From CAVQBJ01 sp963819075 (GTDB taxonomy: Bacteria; Actinomycetota; Thermoleophilia; Solirubrobacterales; Solirubrobacteraceae), in contig CAWFUP010000008.1 in assembly GCA_963819075.1 (NCBI GenBank), positions 62,001-126,000 on the forward strand: a stretch of 64,000 nt of DNA. The letters are read 5' to 3'. The notes under the pieces were generated by a model. It saw nothing but the letters and a program-made list of their open reading frames with translations. It made no database searches and had not been told where the DNA came from. A program made the position numbers and the translations under genes. Positions 8,773 to 15,946 of this stretch are shown in pieces. Within the stretch, counting starts at the first letter, position 1; the number at the start of each line of letters is the position of its first letter.

Positions 8773-9018
8773 CTACCCCCGCGATCCCCGGGGCAAGCCG
8801 CTTGCGCGAAACACATTCGTTGTGATGTGTCAGCGCCTGCCGGCCCCGAGTTGGCGCAGGACGCTGCGATCTCACTCCATCCGCCTAATTCTGGGCGACG
8901 ACGACCTTTGGGTGAGCGAGTGCATGATTACCTATGACAGCGTGCCCACATTGTCGCTCAGCGCCTTGGAGATCACCGGCGGCCTGAGTAACACACGAGA
9001 CCCCATACTTCGCCGACC

Positions 9019-9188
9019 GTGCGTATCCGGTTCGCTCCGGGAGCGCTGCTGGATTCGGGGGTGCACGTCGTTTCTATGAATGTCTCACGGAAAGGACGTG
9101 CACCCCCGGCGAACCGGCTACCGAACGAGCCGACTGACGGCCCTGACCCCGCCCGCAGGACCGCAACCTGACGCAACCGGATACGCAC
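9019..9188. mobile_element. MITE-like element, copy 1, with central hairpin
   Basis: A 170-bp non-coding unit bounded by a 14-bp terminal inverted repeat, GTGCGTATCCGGTT (9019-9032) and its complement (9175-9188). The direct repeat TCGCCGACC flanks it at 9010-9018 and 9190-9198, as expected of a target-site duplication. Inside, a 51-bp hairpin (9057-9107) has perfect 13-bp arms GGGGGTGCACGTC / GACGTGCACCCCC. The hairpin and the 81 bp to its right recur in inverse orientation at 28823-28955 with about 90% identity. It lies in the 562-bp gap 8754-9315, which holds no gene. No transposase is encoded, so movement would need one in trans. Confidence 0.7.
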
Positions 9189-9315
9189 CTCGCCGACCCC
9201 TTCCCCAGCGCCTCCCGAGCGCGCTGCGCTAGCTGAGCCGATTCCCGCCCGCGAGCAATAAGCCGATGAGCCTCAGGATGTGGTCGCACCCGCGACATGG
9301 CTAGCAGCCCGATTG

Positions 9316-9726
9316 ATGACCGACACTGGCAACAGCACTCCCAGCCCCGACCAGCTGCTGGCGATGATGCCCTACGCCGCCGCGTTAGGGATCGAGCTGC
9401 ACGAGACCACCGCGTCGCTGACGACCGGGAGCCTCGCCTGGACGCCGCAGCGGTGCACCGCCGAGGGCATCCTCCACGGCGGCGCGATCATGTCCCTCGC
9501 CGACACCGTTGGCGCGATCTGCGCCTTCCTCAACCTGCCCGAAGGCGCCAGCACGGCCACCATCGATTCCAGTACCCGCCTCTACCGGGCACTACGCGCC
9601 GGCGCCCTGCATGCCAGCGCCCGACCCGCGCACGTCGGCCGCACCATCATCGTCGTCACCACCGACCTCACCGACGACCATCAACGCCTCATCGCCCAAA
9701 CCAGCCAGGCCCAAGCGGTCGTCTGA
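9316..9726 (+). CDS. PaaI-type hotdog thioesterase
   Basis: 136 residues from ATG 9316. The hotdog signature CTAEGILHGGAIMSLADTVGAIC carries the central HGG and the acidic residue of the long helix (Asp in SLADT) used for acyl-CoA hydrolysis in the PaaI/4-hydroxybenzoyl-CoA thioesterase group. Length and the single-domain layout are normal for the family. The acyl group is not predictable and no paa-type genes are nearby. Confidence 0.85.
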   Translation: MTDTGNSTPSPDQLLAMMPYAAALGIELHETTASLTTGSLAWTPQRCTAEGILHGGAIMSLADTVGAICAFLNLPEGASTATIDSSTRLYRALRAGALHASARPAHVGRTIIVVTTDLTDDHQRLIAQTSQAQAVV

Positions 9727-9743
9727 GCCGCCGTGCTCCGCAG

Positions 9744-9842
9744 GACAACAGCGCTGCCGCCGAGGGGAAGACCAAGGCCGAACTGATCCGCCAAGCGTTG
9801 CGTGAGGCGGCCGCCGCCAACACGCGGTGGATCCAGGCCTAG
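9744..9842 (+). pseudogene. Ribbon-helix-helix antitoxin fragment
   Basis: This frame ends with AAAEGKTKAELIRQALREAAA before a TAG at 9840-9842. That matches the two helices of CopG/RHH antitoxins (EGRSKAELIREALR). The beta strand and a start codon are missing, and the frame merges upstream with the thioesterase region. It is best read as debris of a toxin-antitoxin gene. Confidence 0.4.
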
Positions 9843-10014
9843 CGGCGCAGCAGGACCCGCCGCAGCCACGGCACGACGGTGCGAAGGAAGGCGTTGTCGG
9901 CGGGGCCGCGACCGGCTGATGCGCCCAGCGACGTCTCAATCACGTAGTAGGGCACGTCGACCTGGTGAAGGTACTTCAGGTGCAGCCCGAGGTACCTGGC
10001 GGTCGCGGTCTCGG
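9839..10014 (-). pseudogene. Orphan C-terminal fragment, unidentified
   Basis: On the minus strand this gap encodes about 57 protein-like residues, TARYLGLHLKYLHQVDVPYY followed by VIETSLGA and ending in FLRTVVPWLRRVLLRR before a stop at 9839-9841. Upstream the frame enters the sialidase-like gene in a different register, so no intact gene fits. The family was not recognised. It abuts the RHH fragment, and the two together look like a deletion junction. Confidence 0.3.
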
Positions 10015-11418
10015 CTACGGCGAGAGGTACCCGACCACGCCGACCCTCGCCCCGGGGCAGGCGACCGTGTCGGCGCATTGAAATGCCGCCCAAGGGTCGC
10101 CATCGGGGGCGAACGTGTCGGTCGCAAAGAACAGCCGGTTGCCAAAGGTCGTCGCATTGGCGCTGTTGATGAGCGGGGCGCTCGGATCGTTCAACGACGC
10201 CGCCCACCACAGCGGGCTCGGGGCAAGAGCGTGGTCGGTCTCGGACAACCAACCATCCAGCAGCGAACTGCCGTCGGTGTTGGCGAGATAGGAGACGGCT
10301 ATCCGACCCACACCGGAGGCGCTGATCGAGATCGTCTGCGCATCCTGAAGCCCGGGAGGACCGACGGCGACGGGGTCAGACCAGCTCGCGCCGTGATCGC
10401 GCGAGATCGAAAGCATCGGCTCGCCCGAGCCGAGGATCCCATCGGCCGACGCGTTACCGGATCCGGCGATCCAAGCGAGGTATACGGTGCCGGCGGAATC
10501 GACGGCGACAGATGTCGTATAGAGATCCTCCACGTTGCTAGCGGCGACGGGCGCGCGGTGCCAACTCGCACCCTCGTCGCGGCTGATGGCGACCGAGAGC
10601 TCGCCGCACTGATACACGGGGAAGTACAGGTCACCATCCGTGCCGACAACACCCGGTCGCGCTGCGTGCTCGGTCGCGCAGCCCGACTCTGGCCACGGGT
10701 CGGGAAAGCCTCCGGCGAACGAGAAGCTCTTCCCCCCGTCAAGCGAGCGGTAGCACCACAGGTTGCTGAGCGAGAAGTCGGTGAGGTTGCCGCAGTAGTA
10801 GACGACGTGCGGGTAGCCGGCGGGTTGTGCCCCCCCGATGGGGGCCGGCCCCTCGAGCACCCGCTCGGAGCCCATCGCCGGACAGCCGACCTTCGAGTTC
10901 GTGCGCCACGTGCTCCCGCCATCATCGCTCCAAGACAGGTCCCCACCACACAGGTCCCAGAGCGCCGACGCGAACCAGACGCGATGCGTGACCGGGTCGA
11001 CGTTCATCCACGGGGGCACGAACAGCAAGTGGCTCGTGCCCGCCGGTGCAAGTCTCTGCCAGCTCGACCCGCCGTCGTCCGAAGCGCCGACCAGCGCAGG
11101 CCCGAGAAGGTCCAATGGCGCGGGATAGGTGTTTGCCACGAGCGGCGCGTAGAGAACCCGCCCCGACGGCAACACGCCCACATTCGCCGACTCCCCCGCG
11201 CGGCCAGAGACAAACTCGAGACACGGAATGGGCGTGCCAGTCGCATCCGGCGTCATCACGCCCACGCCGACACGGTAGGCGAGTGCCGGTCGCGTCGGGT
11301 CGCACCCCGCCCGCGCCACCGCTGCGTCCGCGCCGAGCGTCAGCGTGGCGGCAACAGTCGCGGCAGCGAGCGCCGCCAAGGCGTACGTCCGCTGGGAGGG
11401 GCTCCTACGGAGGCTCAT
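10015..11418 (-). CDS. Secreted sialidase-like BNR-repeat protein
   Basis: 467 residues from ATG 11418; a TTG 12 bp further upstream is also possible. Residues 1-38 are an export signal (TYALAALAAATVAATLTLG). Five Asp-box motifs are seen along the chain: SDDGGSSW, SDDGGSTW, SLDGGKSF, SRDEGASW and SRDHGASW, each marking a blade of a sialidase-type beta propeller. The Arg triad of true sialidases cannot be assigned with confidence, so an exo-sialidase activity is only possible. The several Cys residues suit an extracytoplasmic protein. Confidence 0.75.
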   Translation of the reverse strand: MSLRRSPSQRTYALAALAAATVAATLTLGADAAVARAGCDPTRPALAYRVGVGVMTPDATGTPIPCLEFVSGRAGESANVGVLPSGRVLYAPLVANTYPAPLDLLGPALVGASDDGGSSWQRLAPAGTSHLLFVPPWMNVDPVTHRVWFASALWDLCGGDLSWSDDGGSTWRTNSKVGCPAMGSERVLEGPAPIGGAQPAGYPHVVYYCGNLTDFSLSNLWCYRSLDGGKSFSFAGGFPDPWPESGCATEHAARPGVVGTDGDLYFPVYQCGELSVAISRDEGASWHRAPVAASNVEDLYTTSVAVDSAGTVYLAWIAGSGNASADGILGSGEPMLSISRDHGASWSDPVAVGPPGLQDAQTISISASGVGRIAVSYLANTDGSSLLDGWLSETDHALAPSPLWWAASLNDPSAPLINSANATTFGNRLFFATDTFAPDGDPWAAFQCADTVACPGARVGVVGYLSP

Positions 11419-11582
11419 TCCTGTCGTCAACCTATACGGGCGCGGCCATCCTACATTTCGTCCGCGCCGAGCGCGCTGGGCCGGGCGCTTTCATCCGCTC
11501 GCCGCGGGCGACCGCTTCCTCGAGCCAGCGGCACGGATTGCTCGCTGCCGGTCGTCGGCCAATAGGCGGCTCGCATGGTCGG

Positions 11583-11813
11583 ATGCGAGCCGCCCTCGTG
11601 CTGTCGCCTGGGGGCGCTAGCTCGCCCGATCCGGCCCGTGCTGTTGAAGAAGCGGCCGTCGTGCTGGGCACGGATCAGACGACGGAGACCGTCCACGCAG
11701 CCCTCCGCGGCGTGGTCGAGCGCGCCGCGCGCCAGCGACTCGCCGAGCGCGACTTCGACGGCCTCACGCCGTCAGCGCTTGACGAGATGCGCCGCCCGCG
11801 AAACCGCGCGTAG
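11583..11813 (+). CDS. vapB: VapB-type antitoxin
   Basis: 76 residues. The C-terminal two thirds (EEAAVVLGTDQTTETVHAAL, then RLAERDFDGLTPSALDEMRRPR) match the DUF2191/VapB antitoxins that pair with PIN toxins. The N-terminal stretch (ALVLSPGGASSPDPARA) is longer and poorer in beta-strand character than the usual 'RTTLNLDxxL' DNA-binding strand. The stop overlaps the vapC start by one base (TAGTG), so the pair is co-translated. DNA binding and autoregulation are inferred from the family. Confidence 0.7.
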   Translation: MRAALVLSPGGASSPDPARAVEEAAVVLGTDQTTETVHAALRGVVERAARQRLAERDFDGLTPSALDEMRRPRNRA

Positions 11814-12232
11814 TGGAGCTCGCCGACACCAGCGCCTGGAGCTGGACACGAGCCGTCGGCGGCGACCTACGTCGAGGCTTCGACGCGGCCCTCGTCGACG
11901 GCGATGTCGCGACCTGCGACATGACCCGACTCGAACTGCTTCACAGCGCCCAGACCGCCACCGAGTTCCAGGCCCTGCGCCGCGATCTCCAAGCGCTGCC
12001 GGACTGCCCCATCGGGAACGAGCAATGGCAGCGAGCCCTCGATGTGTACGAGCAACTCGCTCACCGCGGCGGACCGCACCACCGCCCGGTGAAGCACCCC
12101 GATCTACTGATCGCCGACGCCGCCGAGGCTGCGGGCGTCACGGTGCTCCGCTACGACGAGGACTATGACCGGATAGCCGCCGTTACCGGACAAGATGTCC
12201 GCTGGCTCGCCCGGCGCGGCTCGCTGCGCTGA
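11813..12232 (+). CDS. vapC: VapC PIN-domain ribonuclease toxin
   Basis: 139 residues from a GTG overlapping the antitoxin stop. The acidic PIN residues are all present: Asp5 (LADTSAW), Glu41 (TRLELLHS), Asp97 (HPDLLIADAAEAAG) and Asp115 (RYDEDYDRIA). These bind Mg2+ for endoribonucleolytic cleavage, in characterised VapCs of tRNA or rRNA; the target here is unknown. It appears intact and is expected to be neutralised by the upstream antitoxin. Confidence 0.9.
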   Translation: MELADTSAWSWTRAVGGDLRRGFDAALVDGDVATCDMTRLELLHSAQTATEFQALRRDLQALPDCPIGNEQWQRALDVYEQLAHRGGPHHRPVKHPDLLIADAAEAAGVTVLRYDEDYDRIAAVTGQDVRWLARRGSLR

Positions 12233-12251
12233 ACGACCCCTCCTTGCCATT

Positions 12252-12286
12252 CAGAAGGTCGACGGTTCGCGTCCCTTCATCCGCTT
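12252..12286 (+). other. tRNA 3'-end-like fragment (possible attachment-site scar)
   Basis: CAGAAGGTCGACGGTTCG and the following GTCCCTTCATCCGCTT read like a variable loop, T-arm (GGTTCG) and acceptor end of a tRNA gene, but no D-arm or anticodon arm precedes them. It is followed by a terminator-like stem. Integrating elements often leave such partial tRNAs at their ends. The match is by eye only. Confidence 0.35.
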
Positions 12287-12290
12287 GAAA

Positions 12291-12316
12291 GAAAGCCCCG
12301 CTCAGGCTGGGTTTTC
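12291..12316 (+). terminator. Terminator-like stem after vapBC and the tRNA-like fragment
   Basis: GAAAGCCC pairs with GGGTTTTC (one G-T pair) across a short loop and ends in a T-rich stretch, a form seen downstream of tRNA genes and operons. Confidence 0.45.
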
Positions 12317-12444
12317 TCGTTGGGCCGGACCTGCAGAGCCGCCGTGCCGAGGCCGCGCGTGCTTTGCGGCAAAGGACTGAGTCTCAGCGTCCCGTCATCC
12401 GCTAGGGTCGGCGCAGGAGGCTATCTGACGAGAGGAGCAGTGCG

Positions 12445-13659
12445 ATGGTAAAGCCACGCTTGTGGGGGGTTGTGTTGGCCTTGACCGCAGCGGCACTCAT
12501 AGCCGCATGCGGAAGCTCATCGTCGTCGTCGACGTCGACGACGACGCCGTCCGCGGCGACGCCCACGCCGAGCATCTCGGCGACGTCGTTCACGAACTCC
12601 TTCTCAGCGCTGGCGGCGCTGAAAGCGCTGACCGCGTCCGGTAAGGGCAAGGTGGCGGCGATCCTGCCCGATACGACGAGCTCGACGCGCTACGTGGAGT
12701 TCGACGCGCCGTACCTCATGAAGGCGGCGGCGGCAGCCGGTCTGCCGGCGTCCGACATGATCGTCCAGAACGCCATGGGCAGCGACGCGACGTTCGTGAC
12801 CGATGCCCAGAGCGACATCACCAACGGCGCGACGGTGCTGCTGATCGACCCCGAGGACTCGGGCACGGGCGTGACCGTGCAGCGGTACGCCAAGGCGCAT
12901 GGCGTCGCGGTGATTGACTACGACCGCCTCACCCTCGGCGCTCCCGCGGGTACGGCGGACTACGTCAGTTTCGACAACGTCCACGTCGGTCAATTGATCG
13001 GCCAGGGATTCGTCGCCTGTGTTTCGGCGTGGCACGTCGCCAAGCCGCAGGTCGTCGTCATGCACGGCGATCCGACCGACAACAACGCCACGCTCTTCGC
13101 ACAGGGCTACAACGCCGTCCTCGCCTCGTACTTCGCATCCGGGAAGTACACGCTCATCGCCCGCACCGCGGGAACGTGGATGCCGCCCGTCGCCCTGACG
13201 GAGTTCGAGGGTGCGTTCACCCAGCATCCCAACACCAACTCGGCGGTGATCCCGAACGACGAGACGGGCGCGCCGATCATCAGCTACCTGCAGAGCCACG
13301 GCGTCAAGCCGGACACGTTCCCGACGACGGGGCAGGACGCGACCCTGACGGGTCTGCAGAACGTGCTCGCCGGGTACCAGTGCGGGACGGTCTACAAGCC
13401 GGTCTTCCTGGAGGCGAGTGCAGCGGTCGCGCTGGCGATGTACCTCCGCGCCGGCAAGCCGGCGCCGCAGGCCCTGCTCAACGCCGTGAGCGTTGACCCG
13501 ACGACAAAGGTGTCGGTGCCCTCGGTTCTGCTCGTGCCCGAGTGGGTGACGCCGGCGAACATGAACGCGACGGTGATCAAGGACAACTTCGTCCCCGCCG
13601 CTCAGCTGTGCGCCGGCAAGTACGCAGCGCCCTGCAAGGCCGCGGGGATCACGGGCTGA
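12445..13659 (+). CDS. Sugar ABC transporter substrate-binding lipoprotein
   Basis: 404 residues, ATG 12445 with AGAGGAG 8 bp upstream. A lipoprotein signal ends at LIAAC (Cys22), followed by a Ser/Thr linker. The remainder is a type I periplasmic-binding fold of the xylose/ribose class (VAAILPDTTSSTRYVEFDAP, ATVLLIDPEDSGTGVTVQ, TNSAVIPNDETGAPII). Together with the ATPase and permease that follow it forms a complete importer resembling XylFGH. The sugar is unknown; xylose or a related pentose is the family-based guess. The linker DNA at 12521-12546 is a perfect palindrome. Confidence 0.85.
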   Translation: MVKPRLWGVVLALTAAALIAACGSSSSSSTSTTTPSAATPTPSISATSFTNSFSALAALKALTASGKGKVAAILPDTTSSTRYVEFDAPYLMKAAAAAGLPASDMIVQNAMGSDATFVTDAQSDITNGATVLLIDPEDSGTGVTVQRYAKAHGVAVIDYDRLTLGAPAGTADYVSFDNVHVGQLIGQGFVACVSAWHVAKPQVVVMHGDPTDNNATLFAQGYNAVLASYFASGKYTLIARTAGTWMPPVALTEFEGAFTQHPNTNSAVIPNDETGAPIISYLQSHGVKPDTFPTTGQDATLTGLQNVLAGYQCGTVYKPVFLEASAAVALAMYLRAGKPAPQALLNAVSVDPTTKVSVPSVLLVPEWVTPANMNATVIKDNFVPAAQLCAGKYAAPCKAAGITG

Positions 13660-13691
13660 TCGAAGCATCCTCGTCGAAGCGATAGTGTGCG

Positions 13692-13722
13692 ACGGGCCCT
13701 TCCGGTGAATGGAAGGGCCCGT
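13692..13722 (+). terminator. Strong hairpin between binding protein and ATPase genes
   Basis: A perfect 12-bp stem, ACGGGCCCTTCC with GGAAGGGCCCGT around the 7-nt loop GGTGAAT, lies in the 77-bp gap within the transporter operon. No T-run follows. Such a hairpin may stop part of the transcripts or protect the binding-protein message, giving more binding protein than membrane components. Confidence 0.65.
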
Positions 13723-13736
13723 AGCGCGCCAGGACC

Positions 13737-14567
13737 ATGAGCACTACAGATAGCCCGGCCACCGCTCCAGCGCCCGACGAGGGCGGCTCGAACGCCCCGC
13801 CGCTGCTGGCCCTTCGCGGGATCACCAAGCGATTCGGCCCCGTACAGGCGTTGTCGCGCATCGACCTCGACATCCTGCCGGGCCAGGTGACGGCGCTGGC
13901 GGGCGACAACGGCGCCGGCAAGTCGGTGACGATCAAGACGATCGCCGGGCTGTGGGAGCCCGACGAGGGAGACCTCGTCTGGGAGGGGCAGCCGGTCCAC
14001 TTCCACGGGCCGCGTGACGCCGAGGCCGTCGGCATCACAACGATCTATCAGGACCTGGCGCTGTGCGACAACCTCGACATCGTCCAGAACATGTTCCTCG
14101 GCCACGAGCCGCTCCGACACCGCCTGCTCGACGAGGCGACGATGGAGCTCACGGCCAGAAGGACCTTGACCGATCTGTCGGTGACCACCATCCGATCGAT
14201 CCGCCAGCCGGTCGCTTCGCTGTCGGGCGGTCAGCGGCAGTCGGTCGCCGTCGCCAAGGCGGTCATGTCGAAGGCGAAGCTGGTGATCTTGGACGAACCC
14301 ACGGCGGCCCTGGGCGTGGCGCAGACGAGGATGGTGCTGAGCCTGATCCAGCGCCTGGCTTCGCAGGGGGTCGCGGTGCTCGTGATCTCGCACAACCTGA
14401 ACGACGTGTTCGCGGTCGCAGACCGGATGGCGATCCTGTATCTGGGGCGCATGGTCGCGCAGGGCCCGATGTCGGAGTTCGATCCCACCATGGTGGTCGA
14501 CTACATGACGACCGGGCGCTCGTCGCGCGGGCCGGCGGATGTCGCCGAGAGCCGCAAGGAGCCGTGA
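13737..14567 (+). CDS. Sugar ABC transporter ATP-binding protein
   Basis: 276 residues with one nucleotide-binding domain: Walker A GDNGAGKS at 56-63, Q-loop (IYQDLAL), signature LSGGQRQ, Walker B LVILDEP and the H-loop His (LVISHNL). XylG/RbsA proteins usually carry two such domains; this single-domain form would act as a homodimer, which is common in actinobacteria. The stop overlaps the permease ATG by one base (TGATG), showing translational coupling. It supplies energy for the importer with its neighbours. Confidence 0.9.
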   Translation: MSTTDSPATAPAPDEGGSNAPPLLALRGITKRFGPVQALSRIDLDILPGQVTALAGDNGAGKSVTIKTIAGLWEPDEGDLVWEGQPVHFHGPRDAEAVGITTIYQDLALCDNLDIVQNMFLGHEPLRHRLLDEATMELTARRTLTDLSVTTIRSIRQPVASLSGGQRQSVAVAKAVMSKAKLVILDEPTAALGVAQTRMVLSLIQRLASQGVAVLVISHNLNDVFAVADRMAILYLGRMVAQGPMSEFDPTMVVDYMTTGRSSRGPADVAESRKEP

Positions 14568-15925
14568 TGGCGGACGAGACAGCACCACGCACCGAGGTGC
14601 CCTCCGAGCTGGAGGAGCCGCCGCTCTCGATCGAGCAGGAGGAGGACACCACCGCGGCCCCGGAGAGCGACCTCGACATGACGGCGGCCGCACCCGAGGT
14701 GCTGGCGGACTCGCTCGGCGAGTATCTGCGGGCATGGGGCCGGCGGATCAGAAACGGCGAGAGCGGCGCGCTGCCGATCGTCGTCGGCCTGATCGTCATC
14801 ATCATCTTCTTCCAGATCGAACGCTCGAGGTTCGACTCGGCCATCAACCTCGTCAACCTGCTCCAGCAGTCGGCGATCTACATCATGCTCGGCGCGGCCG
14901 AGATCTTCGCGCTCATCCTCTCGGAGATCGACCTCTCCGTTGGCTTCATGCTCGCGTTCGGCGGATGGGTGATGGCCGAGCTGATCGCGCCCCCGGTCAA
15001 CTTCCCGTGGTGGCTTGGGATCCTCGGTGGGCTCGCCGCGTGCGCCGCGATGGGCTACATCCAGGGGAGCCTGATCACAAGGCTGCACATCCCGTCGTTC
15101 GTCGTCACGCTCGGCGGCCTGCTGTTCCTGGAAGGGGCGGTGATCCAGCTGGCATCGGAGGACCCGACCGCGGTCGGCGGCGTGATCTCGGTCTCGAGCA
15201 CCAGCCCCATCTACAAGCTGGTGAACAGCAATATCAGCCCGGGCGTCTCGTGGATCGCGCTGGCGGTGGGGCTGGCGACATACGCGGCCTTGACCATATC
15301 TCGCGCGGCGCGGCGGCGCGCTCAGGGGCTGAGTGCGCCACCGCTCAGCATCACCTTGCTCACGATCGCGGTCACCGCGCTCGGCGGGATCGTGGTCGTC
15401 TACATCTGCAACCTCAACCGTGGACTTCTGACCCCGCTCAAGGGAGTCCCCTGGGTGGTGCCGTTCGTCGGGCTCGTGCTGCTCGCGTATTCGATCATGC
15501 TCGGTCGGACCCGGCTGGGGCGGTACATGTACGCGATCGGAGCCAATCCGGAGGCCGCGCGCCGCGCTGGTATCAACGTGCAGCGCATCCGGAGAATCGT
15601 CTTCATGTTCACCGCCGTGACCGCGGGCATCGGCGGGCTCGTCTACATCTCCTTCCTGGGGTCGATCTCGACCGGCGTCGACGGGGGCGGCTACACGTTG
15701 TACGCGGTGGCGGCGGCGGTGATCGGGGGGGCCAGCCTGTTCGGTGGCCGCGGTAAGCCGATCCACGCGCTGCTCGGCGGGCTCGTGATCGCGGTCGTGT
15801 TCAACGGCCTGGCCTTGATCGGCATCAGCGCGGCCGGCCAGTACATCGCGACCGCGATCGTGCTCGTGGTGGCCGCGGCGGTCGACGCGTTGGTGCGACG
15901 GCGCGGTTCGACGGGCGCGCTCTGA
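14567..15925 (+). CDS. Sugar ABC transporter permease
   Basis: 452 residues from ATG 14567. An acidic N-terminal tail of about 60 residues (LEEPPLSIEQEEDTTA) precedes about ten to twelve hydrophobic helices. Motifs ILSEIDLSVGFMLAFGG and IGANPEAARRAGINVQRIRR match the BPD_transp_2 family (RbsC/XylH), the latter being the cytoplasmic loop that contacts the ATPase. The extra sequence between helices (ARRRAQGLSAPP) resembles XylH. It ends 21 bp from the convergent exporter gene. Confidence 0.88.
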   Translation: MADETAPRTEVPSELEEPPLSIEQEEDTTAAPESDLDMTAAAPEVLADSLGEYLRAWGRRIRNGESGALPIVVGLIVIIIFFQIERSRFDSAINLVNLLQQSAIYIMLGAAEIFALILSEIDLSVGFMLAFGGWVMAELIAPPVNFPWWLGILGGLAACAAMGYIQGSLITRLHIPSFVVTLGGLLFLEGAVIQLASEDPTAVGGVISVSSTSPIYKLVNSNISPGVSWIALAVGLATYAALTISRAARRRAQGLSAPPLSITLLTIAVTALGGIVVVYICNLNRGLLTPLKGVPWVVPFVGLVLLAYSIMLGRTRLGRYMYAIGANPEAARRAGINVQRIRRIVFMFTAVTAGIGGLVYISFLGSISTGVDGGGYTLYAVAAAVIGGASLFGGRGKPIHALLGGLVIAVVFNGLALIGISAAGQYIATAIVLVVAAAVDALVRRRGSTGAL

Positions 15926-15946
15926 CTCCGACGGGAGCCCGGTCGT

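Noticed and set aside
8973..9298. Short open frames over the hairpin element ending in GVHVLS or GCTSFL
   Set aside because: They are the conceptual translation of the repeated hairpin in both copies and lack ribosome binding sites; the repeat itself explains their similarity.
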